From: a virus
Direction: 5' to 3' (one strand)
Virus record (IMG/VR): IMGVR_UViG_3300046373_000115
Location: 1 to 55,290 of that record
DNA: 55,290 nt
The notes beneath the pieces were generated by a model. That model saw only the letters and a list, made by a program, of their open reading frames with translations. It was not told the origin of the DNA and searched no databases. The position numbers and the translations under genes are program-made. Every line of letters begins with the position of its first letter. The first letter of the stretch is position 1. Below are positions 15,885 through 24,134 of the stretch, piece by piece.

Positions 15885-16393
15885 TCCTCTACGTCCGCCA
15901 CACGGCCTGGCTGCATGCGACCCCCAAGGACTCCAAGGGGAAAGCGGCGGCCAGGTCACGGCTGGAGAGCTTCAGGATCGACGAGGAGGCGGGCCGGACC
16001 CGCATCGAGTTGATCATGCCGCCCATCGAGGGCGGCGACTACATCGTCGGATACCTCTTCGAGGTCGGCCCCTCATGTGCCGGCGAGCCGCTGTCGTTCT
16101 GCGAGATCGAGGCCTGGGCGCGGCAGACCGGCCGCATCCTGAACTGTTGGGAGCCGGTCGCGCTTAAGCGGCTGTCAAACTCGTACCTCGCCGAGCTTCA
16201 GGCCGCCGAGGCGCACGATCGGCCGGCGCCCAACGCCGTTGTCGTCGCTAAGCCGCCGGTCTCGCGCAAGGTCATCTCTGACCAGCTAGGCGCAATTTTC
16301 GACCGGCTGGCGGCCCAGGACGCCAAGCACGCACCGCCCGTCCGTCAGCCCCGTCCGCCCCGACCACCTCGCCCAGGGAGATCAAGACCATGA
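15848..16393 (+). CDS. Tail chaperone extension (gpT-like), probably made by -1 frameshift
   Basis: This frame lacks an ATG and its first possible start is a TTG at 15848 inside the upstream gene. The frame is open back to 15743, so a -1 shift from the upstream gene would yield a fusion, as in lambda gpGT. The part begins FYEGLLDQLILYVRHTAW. It has a central globular region (EAWARQTGRILNCWEPV) and a Pro/Arg-rich tail. It is followed by the tape measure gene with a four-base overlap. Confidence 0.7.
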   Translation: MGQFYEGLLDQLILYVRHTAWLHATPKDSKGKAAARSRLESFRIDEEAGRTRIELIMPPIEGGDYIVGYLFEVGPSCAGEPLSFCEIEAWARQTGRILNCWEPVALKRLSNSYLAELQAAEAHDRPAPNAVVVAKPPVSRKVISDQLGAIFDRLAAQDAKHAPPVRQPRPPRPPRPGRSRP

Positions 16394-19300
16394 GCCTTCC
16401 TGACATCGCGGAACTCGGCTTTTCCGTTAACTCGAAGCCAGCCGTCGACGGAGCGCAAGACCTCGACAAGCTGACGGCGGCGACGGGACGGGCGGAGGCT
16501 GCGACCACCAAGCTCACCGCGACCGAGCGGGCGTTTGGCCAGACCACAACCGCGGCCTTCTCTCCGGTGCGTGACGCGGCCACGGCGACCAAGATGCTGG
16601 CAGCCGAGCAAGAGGCGCTGGTCAAGACGCAGACGCGGCTCAACGCGGCGCATGGCGACGCGGTGAAGTCGACCCGGAACCTCACCTACGCCGGACTCGG
16701 CCTTTCGCGCCAGCTTGCCGACATCGGTGTGCAGGGTTCGCAGTTGAACGCGAATTGGGGGATGATCTTCATCCAGCAGGCACCCCAGATCGTCGACATC
16801 TTTGCGGGCCTAAAGGCGGAGGGCATCGGTGTTTCGGCAGCGCTGAAAGCCATGTACGTCCAGGCTGCGCCGCTCCTTGCGATCCTCGCTCCCATCGCGC
16901 TCGCAGCCGGCGCTGTCGGCTCGGTCTTCGCCCTGTCGGCCCAGCAGATCAACAAGGAGAACAAAGACCTAGTCGCCGGCCTGGGTCTAACCGCCGACCA
17001 GTTGGACAAGGTCAAGAACAAGACCGTGACCATGGGCGACGTCGCGGTCGGCACCTTCAACGCCGCCAAGGGTGCACTGGCTTCTGCCTTTGGAGACGAG
17101 CTGAACACTGCGGGCAAGGCGATCGACAAATTCTTCGACGACATGGCCGCCAAAACGGTCAAGGAGGCGAAGGCGATCGTCGGCGGCTTCATGGGCGCGT
17201 TCGAGGCGGTCAAGGCGACGTGGTCGATGCTGCCGGGCGCGTTTGGCGACGCCACTGTGAAGGCCGCTCAGGCTGCGCTCGACGCGCTGGCCAAACTGGT
17301 CAACGGCGCGATCGGCCTGATCAATCCAGTGATCGGTGGTCTGAATAGCCGCTTCAAGCTGGGCCTGCCGCAGCTCGATCGCGTTGCCTTCGGCAAGCTG
17401 CGGAACGAGTACGAAGGGCAGATGGCGGCGACCGCTAAGGCTGGCGCTGACGCTTTCGCGCGGGGCAACGCGGCCGGCGGCGCACTGGTCGAGAAGGGTC
17501 TGGCCGCGATCACGCGAGAGACCCTGAGGGCGGCGCAGGCGCGCATCAAGGACGAGGCAGGCAAGGCGAAAGCCGCGAAGGCCACCAAGGATCACGCCGA
17601 CCGTGTCCAGTTGGAAACGGACGTCCTGGTCGCTCAGAACGAAATCTGGCCTGAGCGCGCCGCCGCGATGGAGGCCGCCGCCAAGCAGGCTAAGGCCCTG
17701 GCTGCCGCCCAACAGGCGCTGAACGACAACATCAAGGCATCCGACCGCCCCGCGACCGGCCTCGAAAACCTGATCGCGGGCTTCGAGGAGGCGCTGAGCA
17801 AGGCCGACGCCACCCGCTACGCCGTTGAGGACATCTTCTCCTCGATCGCTGGCAACGATTGGGCCGGCGCGTTCTCGGGTCTCCTTCGCGCGATCGACCT
17901 CGTAAAGAAGGCCTTCGACAGCGCCGCCACGTCCAAGGACAAGATGTCCGCCATCGCCGGCGTCGCCCAGGGCGTGGGCGGGGCCATCGGCGGCTCTACC
18001 GGCTCGGCGATTTCCGGCGCGGCGTCCGGCGCGATGACCGGCTTCACCATGGGCGGCGTTCCGGGCGCGGTAATCGGGGGGCTGCTCGGGGGTATTTCGT
18101 CCCTGTTCGGCTCCAGCAAGGCCAAGAAGCAGGCCAAGGCCGAAGCGGAGGCTCAGCGCCTCGCCGCCGAGCAAGCCCGCCTGCAGGAGGTCGCCAACCA
18201 GAAGCGCAGCCTCGAACTTCAACTGATGGAGGCGCAGGGCTGGTCGTTCGTGGCCCTGACCGCTCAGCGGGCCGACGAGCTTGCGAAGATGGACGCGACC
18301 AACCGCGCCCTCGCTGAGCAGGTCTACGCGGCTCAGGACGCAGCCAAGAGCAAGGAGTTGGAGATCCAACTGCTGGAGGCGACGGGCCAGGCCGAGGCCG
18401 CGCTGTCGATCCGCCGGCACCAAACGCTGGCGACCCTGTCCGAGCAGGATCAGGCCCTGCAAAAGCAGATCTGGGCCGCGCAGGACGCCACCAAGGCAGC
18501 CGAAGCTCTGGCTGACGCTCAGGCCAAGGCGACGGCCGAGGCGGAGGCTCTTGCTGAAGCGCAGGCAAAGGCGGCTGAAGTCGCGGCGCGCGCGGCCGCC
18601 GAGGCCGCCCAGGCGCAGGCCGACCTGAACAGCGCCCGGCAGGCCGACGCCGCTACGCTGGTCTCGAACGCCCGCTCAGCGCTGACGGAGGCCTATCAGC
18701 GCGAGGCCTCGGCGATCGAGGCGACCCGCGACAGGTTATCGGGCTTCGCGTCTGACCTGAAAGCGTTCCGCCTGTCTCTGTCGGGCGGCGCGGGCACGGC
18801 CGGTTCCGACTTCTTCAAGCTGGCGGCCAAGGCTCGGCTTGGTGACGCTGATGCGCTTGGCCAGCTGGTCAGCGCGGGCACGGCGGCCGACGCCGCGGCG
18901 AAGGCCGGCGCGAGTTCTCAGCAGGAATACTTGCGCGAACAGGCCAAGATCCGCAGCGCTGTCCAGGCCGCCGAGGACACCGCAAACCGCCAGGTGACGA
19001 TCGCCGACCAGCAGCTGGCCGCGCTCAATGCCCAGGTCTCGGGCCTAGTCGCGATCAACAGCAGCGTCCTCACCGTCGCGGCGGGCATCGCGGCGCTCCA
19101 GTCGGCCCTGGCCGTCCAGACCGGAACCTTCGGCGGCGCTGTCGCCAACCCGAACCGAAATTGGGGCGCGAACGCCGACGCGAATATGCTGCTTGCGCGC
19201 GGGACCGGCTACGGCGGCGACTTCGGATCCGGCGGCTTCCAGAAGTGGATCGAAGCCCAGGACGAGAGCACCAAGGCCACGGCCCGGGCGATCCTGCAGG

Positions 19301-19596
19301 CCCAGGGTCAGGCCTACCGCATCGCCTTCGCGACCGGCGGCTCGTTCGAGGTCGGAGGCTCCGGCAGCACCGACACTACACCCATAAACTTCATGGCCAC
19401 GCCCGGCGAGATGGTCAACGTCACCAAGGGCGACACCATGGGCGAGATGGTCGCCGAACTTCGTGCCCTGCGCTCGGAGGTCGCCTCCTTGCGCGCCGAC
19501 GGCCGCCGCACCGCCGACGCGACCGTTTCGACCGCCAAAACCCTGAAGAACGTCACTCCGAACGGCGACGCCATCCAGACTGAGGCCGCCGCATGA
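16390..19596 (+). CDS. Tape measure protein
   Basis: The 1068-residue protein is the longest in the genome and sets tail length. At roughly 0.15 nm per residue a tail near 160 nm is expected, which is an inference. It has long Ala-rich coiled coils and a hydrophobic segment around residues 160-185 (PLLAILAPIALAAGAVGSVF). A Gly/Ala-rich region lies around 530-570, and the C-terminus has GGFQKWIEAQDEST and FMATPGEMV. The chaperone genes lie just upstream. Confidence 0.93.
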   Translation: MSLPDIAELGFSVNSKPAVDGAQDLDKLTAATGRAEAATTKLTATERAFGQTTTAAFSPVRDAATATKMLAAEQEALVKTQTRLNAAHGDAVKSTRNLTYAGLGLSRQLADIGVQGSQLNANWGMIFIQQAPQIVDIFAGLKAEGIGVSAALKAMYVQAAPLLAILAPIALAAGAVGSVFALSAQQINKENKDLVAGLGLTADQLDKVKNKTVTMGDVAVGTFNAAKGALASAFGDELNTAGKAIDKFFDDMAAKTVKEAKAIVGGFMGAFEAVKATWSMLPGAFGDATVKAAQAALDALAKLVNGAIGLINPVIGGLNSRFKLGLPQLDRVAFGKLRNEYEGQMAATAKAGADAFARGNAAGGALVEKGLAAITRETLRAAQARIKDEAGKAKAAKATKDHADRVQLETDVLVAQNEIWPERAAAMEAAAKQAKALAAAQQALNDNIKASDRPATGLENLIAGFEEALSKADATRYAVEDIFSSIAGNDWAGAFSGLLRAIDLVKKAFDSAATSKDKMSAIAGVAQGVGGAIGGSTGSAISGAASGAMTGFTMGGVPGAVIGGLLGGISSLFGSSKAKKQAKAEAEAQRLAAEQARLQEVANQKRSLELQLMEAQGWSFVALTAQRADELAKMDATNRALAEQVYAAQDAAKSKELEIQLLEATGQAEAALSIRRHQTLATLSEQDQALQKQIWAAQDATKAAEALADAQAKATAEAEALAEAQAKAAEVAARAAAEAAQAQADLNSARQADAATLVSNARSALTEAYQREASAIEATRDRLSGFASDLKAFRLSLSGGAGTAGSDFFKLAAKARLGDADALGQLVSAGTAADAAAKAGASSQQEYLREQAKIRSAVQAAEDTANRQVTIADQQLAALNAQVSGLVAINSSVLTVAAGIAALQSALAVQTGTFGGAVANPNRNWGANADANMLLARGTGYGGDFGSGGFQKWIEAQDESTKATARAILQAQGQAYRIAFATGGSFEVGGSGSTDTTPINFMATPGEMVNVTKGDTMGEMVAELRALRSEVASLRADGRRTADATVSTAKTLKNVTPNGDAIQTEAAA

Positions 19597-20747
19597 GAGT
19601 GATCCCACCGCTCGAGATCACGAACGCTCGGCTCACCAGCACCACGGCGCCGGAGCCGGGTGTCGGGGAAGCCGCTTTCAACATCGCCACGACCTATGCG
19701 ACGAACGACAAGGTCATCGTGGGATCGCCCACCCATACCGTCACCATCACGGTCGCGTCGCCGGGCGTCCTGACCTGGACCGCCCACGGCCAGGCAGACG
19801 CGACGCCCGTGGTGCTGACGACGACCGGCGCGCTTCCGACCGGCCTCACCGCCGGCGCCCGCTATTTCATCGTCAACTCGACCGCCGACACCTTCCAGCT
19901 TTCGGCCGAACCCAATGGCGCGCCGATCGTCACGACCGGCGCGCAGTCGGGAACCCACACGGCCACCGCCGAGGTTCATCGGACCTACATGAGCCGGGAG
20001 GACACGAATGTCGGCAACTCGCCGATGATCTCGCCCGACAAGTGGACGGACGTTGGCCCGACCAACGCCTGGGCGATGTTCGACCTGCTGCGCAGCACCT
20101 CGACATATCTGGGCTCGCTCCTGACGGTGGTTATTACCCCTGGCGTGCGAGTCGACACCTTGGGGTTGGACGGCATCGTCGCCGATAGCGTCACGGCCGT
20201 GGTTTCTGTTGGCGGATCGCCGATCAAGACCATCACCAAGTCGCTGCGCACTCGCATAGTCCGAAGCTGGCGTAACCATTTCTTCGCGCCGTTCACCACG
20301 GCAAGTGTCTTCTCGACGCTCGATCTCCCTCCGGCCACGAACGCGGTCATCACGATCACCCTGACCCGTGCCCAAGGCGACGTTGCACTGGCCGGCATGG
20401 TCCTGGGCATGTCCGAGTTCCTGGGGACCGCTCTCAACAACACGGTCGATGATGCGGACAACTTCTCGCGCGTCGACGAGGATCCAGATTTCGGCGACCG
20501 GAAGCTCACGCCGCGCCAGACCAAGCAGCGCCTGGCCATCCCCATCCTCTGCCCGGCCTGGAATGTCGTCTCCGCGCGAAGCTTGCGCAAGAAGCTCGCC
20601 GGCAGGCCCGCTCTCTGGATCGGCCTCGACGACGAGGACGGCAATTACTTCGAGAGCGTCTTCATCGTCGGGTTCTACACCGAAATGCCCATCAACCTCG
20701 ACGACGCGAACCAAGCCGTCATCCCCCTCGTCGTGAAGGAAGTCTAG
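19593..20747 (+). CDS. Tail tip protein with an FCCH-like insert
   Basis: The 384-residue protein overlaps the tape measure stop by ATGA, the usual place of a distal tail protein. Residues ~45-130 form a beta-rich module with VLTWTAHGQADATPVVL and ARYFIVNSTADTFQLS. I recall this pattern as a module repeated in many phage tail proteins and likened to the FCCH domain. The C-terminal part has PAWNVVSARSLRKKL and FIVGFYTEMPINL. It is probably a baseplate or distal tail component. The exact homologue is uncertain. Confidence 0.7.
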   Translation: MRVIPPLEITNARLTSTTAPEPGVGEAAFNIATTYATNDKVIVGSPTHTVTITVASPGVLTWTAHGQADATPVVLTTTGALPTGLTAGARYFIVNSTADTFQLSAEPNGAPIVTTGAQSGTHTATAEVHRTYMSREDTNVGNSPMISPDKWTDVGPTNAWAMFDLLRSTSTYLGSLLTVVITPGVRVDTLGLDGIVADSVTAVVSVGGSPIKTITKSLRTRIVRSWRNHFFAPFTTASVFSTLDLPPATNAVITITLTRAQGDVALAGMVLGMSEFLGTALNNTVDDADNFSRVDEDPDFGDRKLTPRQTKQRLAIPILCPAWNVVSARSLRKKLAGRPALWIGLDDEDGNYFESVFIVGFYTEMPINLDDANQAVIPLVVKEV

Positions 20748-20750
20748 ACC

Positions 20751-21725
20751 ATGACGATCCCGCTCATCACCGTGGTCCTGGACCCCCCGGAAATCTCGGA
20801 TCCCGTCAACTTCGAGGTCAAGGCAGACGCCCTGCTGAACGAGGGTCTGCCCGACCTTTGCGACCAGATGAACAACAGCATCGACGGGATCAACGAGGCG
20901 GTTGATGACATCAACACCGTGTTCGCCTCGGCGGGCTTCTACGCGACCTCGACGACCAGCAACACGATTGGCACGGGCGCGAAGACCTTCTTTGTGGCGC
21001 CCGGTCTTGGGTTCAGGAAGGGAGCCTTCCTGATCATCTCTGACGCCGCCGCTTCGACCGTCAATTGGCTGTTCGCGCAGATCGACGCCAGTGATCCGGC
21101 GACAGGTCAGCTCGACGTAGTCGTGGCTGCGGATGACGCGCACGGCTCGGGAACGAAGACTTCATGGGTCCTGACCATGTCGGGCCCAAAGGGCGTCACA
21201 GGCGGCATCGGCAAGCATTCGATCCCCGTGCCCGCAGCCGCCATGATCTCGGCCACCACCAACGGCGCCGCCGCTGGACGCGTCGAGACGACCACCAACA
21301 AGGTGATGCTGGCCAGCCTGGACTTCGACCCGTCCACGGCGGAGACGGCGCAGTTCTCCATCCCCATGCCTAAGGCATGGAACGAAGGAACCGTCACCTT
21401 CAGGGCGATCTGGCGCCACGGCGCGACGACGACCAACTATGGCGTGGCCTGGGGGCTCTCGGCGATGGCGGTCTCCGATGACGATCCCCTCGACGTCGCC
21501 TTCGGAACCGAGGTCATCGTCACCGACACCGGCGGCACGACCAATGACCTCTACACATCGGCTGAGAGCGCCGCTCTCACCGTCGCCGGCACACCGGCCG
21601 CGAGTGACGTGGTGTTCTTCAAGGTGCGCCGCGTCGTCGCCGACGCCGCCGACACCCTGGCGATCGACGCCTCCCTACTGCATCTGGCCGTGTTCATCAC
21701 GACCGACGCCGGGAACGACGCCTGA
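20751..21725 (+). CDS. Putative tail fibre or tip protein
   Basis: The 324-residue product has a helical N-terminus (EGLPDLCDQMNNSIDGINEA) that may attach it to the tail tip. A Thr/Gly/Ala-rich beta domain follows, including the GPKGVTGGIGKH segment, which resembles the short collagen-like or chaperone-tip linkers seen in fibres. No enzyme motif is present. It is directly coupled to the next gene (TGATG). Confidence 0.65.
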   Translation: MTIPLITVVLDPPEISDPVNFEVKADALLNEGLPDLCDQMNNSIDGINEAVDDINTVFASAGFYATSTTSNTIGTGAKTFFVAPGLGFRKGAFLIISDAAASTVNWLFAQIDASDPATGQLDVVVAADDAHGSGTKTSWVLTMSGPKGVTGGIGKHSIPVPAAAMISATTNGAAAGRVETTTNKVMLASLDFDPSTAETAQFSIPMPKAWNEGTVTFRAIWRHGATTTNYGVAWGLSAMAVSDDDPLDVAFGTEVIVTDTGGTTNDLYTSAESAALTVAGTPAASDVVFFKVRRVVADAADTLAIDASLLHLAVFITTDAGNDA

Positions 21726-22375
21726 TGTTGCTCCTGGCATCGACGGCGCTACTTCGGGTGACTCCGCTGAAGTATCTCGTGGGCGTCGCCGATTATACCG
21801 CGCTGGCCAATGGATCGGACATGGCGACCAAGCTGCCGGTCGGCGCTCAGAAGGGCGACCTCTGCGCTATCGTCTTGACTGCGAACGCCGACCTGGACTC
21901 GGTCTCGCTGGCTAACAGCGGGTGGACTGGCGCCACCTACGATATAGCGCATGACGGCAATCAGTACGACACCTGGATCGGCTACAAGCTCCTTGAGGCT
22001 GCCGATCTCGCATCCAACGTCATCAGCAACAGCAACTCGAACCAAGTCGCATCGATCTTCATCTTCCGCGGGCTCGCGTCGCTAGCCGTGACCGCCGTGG
22101 GCGGCTCGGCGACGCCTCTGGCCAACGGGACTGACTACTCGGACGCTACGCCCGTTGCCGGCCATAAGGCTGGCATGGGCCTCTTCGCCACGCGCGGCCA
22201 AACCTTCGCCACAGCAGTCGAAGGGCCGCCTTGGGTGTCGAACACCCTCAACGGCTCGGCCTCGGCTCACAGCTATGAGCTCTACCCCTACGGCGACTAC
22301 GACGGCGCGGTCGCCACCTTCGAGAATATCCAGAATTGCGCCCAGTGGAGCGCCTTCAGGATCGACCTCGACTAG
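21725..22375 (+). CDS. Hypothetical tail-associated protein
   Basis: The 216-residue protein is beta-rich with few charged residues and starts on the overlapping TGATG. Motifs such as YTALANGSDMATKLPVGAQK and GDLCAIVLTAN, ending in QWSAFRIDLD, suggest a jelly-roll or lectin-like fold of the type found in receptor-binding tips. I do not recognise the family. Its place among fibre genes supports a structural role. Confidence 0.6.
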   Translation: MLLLASTALLRVTPLKYLVGVADYTALANGSDMATKLPVGAQKGDLCAIVLTANADLDSVSLANSGWTGATYDIAHDGNQYDTWIGYKLLEAADLASNVISNSNSNQVASIFIFRGLASLAVTAVGGSATPLANGTDYSDATPVAGHKAGMGLFATRGQTFATAVEGPPWVSNTLNGSASAHSYELYPYGDYDGAVATFENIQNCAQWSAFRIDLD

Positions 22376-22416
22376 GGCGTCAGCCCCTACGCATCCACCT
22401 ACTCCAGGAGACGCCC

Positions 22417-23013
22417 ATGGCCGCCGCAAAGGCTGCGCTTCCGATCGCTGCTGTCCGAACGGGCGGGAAGTGGACGCAGGATTTCACCTTCTTCACCGAT
22501 CGAGCGATGACGACGCCGGAGGATTGGACCGGCCGATCTGCGATCCTATCCCTGGTCCCGCGCGATCCCGACAACATCGCCGAAGGCGCCTTCCAGCTGA
22601 CGTCCGAGGCCGATGGCGGGCTGGTCATGCTCTCCAACGGAGCTGGTATCCGTGTCGCCTCGACCGCGACCGCCGGACTCGTGCCCGACACCTATGACTT
22701 CGAATTGGCCTGGCTGGATGATGGCGAGCCAGTTCCGGTTCTGATCGGCTCGATCTCGATCGAACAGGGGCTGATGGAGATCGCCGAGGGCGAGGAGCTA
22801 CAGGCTCCCGTAACCACCAGCGGCGCGGCCGGGCAGGTCGTGAGGGTCTACGCCGCCGCCGGCGTCGTCCAGGTCGTGCAAGGCGCAGGCATCCAGGGCG
22901 AAAGCGGCCTGGTCATCAGCGAGACCGAGCCGCCGGTAGCCGCCGGCAAAAGCGTCCTCTGGCTGAAGCCCGTCGGCGATCAATACGACCTCCTCATCGT
23001 GACCGGAGACTGA
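22417..23013 (+). CDS. Hypothetical tail-associated protein
   Basis: The ATG at 22417 has AGGAG six bases upstream. An earlier in-frame start would overlap the previous gene without a ribosome site. The 198-residue product has a beta-sandwich-like N-terminal half (DWTGRSAILSLVPRDPDN). The C-terminus has GESGLVISETEPPVAAGKS and LWLKPVGDQYDLLI, a small domain often seen in fibre-associated proteins. The function is unknown. Confidence 0.65.
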   Translation: MAAAKAALPIAAVRTGGKWTQDFTFFTDRAMTTPEDWTGRSAILSLVPRDPDNIAEGAFQLTSEADGGLVMLSNGAGIRVASTATAGLVPDTYDFELAWLDDGEPVPVLIGSISIEQGLMEIAEGEELQAPVTTSGAAGQVVRVYAAAGVVQVVQGAGIQGESGLVISETEPPVAAGKSVLWLKPVGDQYDLLIVTGD

Positions 23014-23017
23014 CCCC

Positions 23018-23992
23018 ATGACCGCAACTTCACTGCTGGCGGGCTTGGCCACCGAGGAAAAGCAGGACGAACTCGCCACTGCGATCGCGCTGCTCGGGAC
23101 CGACGCCAAGCTCGAGCTGATCCGCCTCCTGCTCGCCGGAACACTGTCCGTCAGCGGCCCGCTCACCAGCGCGCAACTGTCTGCCGCCGCCCTGATGACG
23201 AACGCGAAGGGCGAGGAAGTCCGCGCCCTGCTGGCGGGAACACTTGCCGTCTCGGGCCCTCTGACTGATGCGCAGCTAGCGGCTCGGGGGCTGGCGACCC
23301 AGACCACGCTAGAGGCCGTCCGGGTCTTGCTGGCGGGAACGATCGCGGTCTCTGGGCCGCTCACGAACGCCCAACTCACTGCGGCCGGATTGGCGACGGC
23401 TGCAGCCCAAACAACGGCCCAGACCACGCTAGCGGCCCTGCTGACCGCGATGCAGGCGGCGACCCCCGCCGGCGAATTTCATGTCGGCGAAGTCGGGGGC
23501 AACACCGTGGTCGCGACGGCGAACTTCACTCGCCCAGCCGACACGAACGCCTATGCCGTCGGAGACCTCGTCGCCAACAGCACCACGGCGGGCTCCGTAC
23601 TTCCGATGTCCCTGATCGTGGCGCGGAAGAACGCAGGAACCGGCCGCGTGCTGCGCGCCAGGCTCGCGAAGACCAGCGCCTCGCTGACCAACGCTTCATT
23701 CCGCGTCCACCTGTTTAAGACGGCGCCTGCGACTACGCCGGGCGACAATGCGGCATTTGCGGCTGCGGTGTCCGGCGTTGCCGCGGTCTACCTGGGTTAC
23801 GTGGACGTCACCATGGACGTGGCTTTCACCGACGGCGCCAAGGGCTTTGGCGCGCTGGCTTCCGGCCCGTGCATCAGCTTCGACGCGCCGGCTGGAGTCA
23901 TGACCATGGCGGCCTTGATTGAGGCGCGAGCAGCCTACACGCCCGGCAGCGCCGAGACCTTCACTCTTGCCCTCGAAGTGGACCGCGACTGA
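23018..23992 (+). CDS. Tail fibre-like protein with three 33-residue repeats
   Basis: The 324-residue product has three consecutive 33-residue repeats near the N-terminus. Each contains LLAGT[LI][SA]VSGPLT and AQL, and the sequence between them has diverged. Repeated helical or beta-helical units of this kind usually form the shaft of a trimeric fibre. The C-terminal ~180 residues form a beta-rich domain with FTRPADTNAYAVGDLVA, which I recall from several phage structural proteins. It overlaps the next small gene by ATGA. Confidence 0.65.
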   Translation: MTATSLLAGLATEEKQDELATAIALLGTDAKLELIRLLLAGTLSVSGPLTSAQLSAAALMTNAKGEEVRALLAGTLAVSGPLTDAQLAARGLATQTTLEAVRVLLAGTIAVSGPLTNAQLTAAGLATAAAQTTAQTTLAALLTAMQAATPAGEFHVGEVGGNTVVATANFTRPADTNAYAVGDLVANSTTAGSVLPMSLIVARKNAGTGRVLRARLAKTSASLTNASFRVHLFKTAPATTPGDNAAFAAAVSGVAAVYLGYVDVTMDVAFTDGAKGFGALASGPCISFDAPAGVMTMAALIEARAAYTPGSAETFTLALEVDRD

Positions 23993-24132
23993 TGCCCGCC
24001 TTTATCGCCGCTCGCCGCATCATCGCCCTCTCTACGGGTGTGGGGGTCAACGTTCTGCGCTCGCCCCTCAACAACGCCGTCCTCTATTCCGCCATCACCG
24101 GCCAGCCCCTGACCAGCGCTAGGAGCGCCTGA
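23992..24132 (+). CDS. Small hypothetical protein between fibre genes
   Basis: The ATG at 23992 overlaps the upstream TGA, and the 46-residue frame ends just before the ribosome site of the next gene. The product begins MPAFIAARRIIALS and is weakly amphipathic. Tight coupling on both sides supports translation. It may be a small assembly factor for the large fibre that follows, but nothing in the sequence proves this. Confidence 0.5.
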   Translation: MPAFIAARRIIALSTGVGVNVLRSPLNNAVLYSAITGQPLTSARSA

Positions 24133-24134
24133 CC

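Noticed and set aside
19314-21143. A 609-codon reverse frame opposite tape measure and tail tip genes
   Set aside because: Composition is Arg/Gly/Asp-rich and the forward genes are continuous and coupled, so this is a shadow frame.
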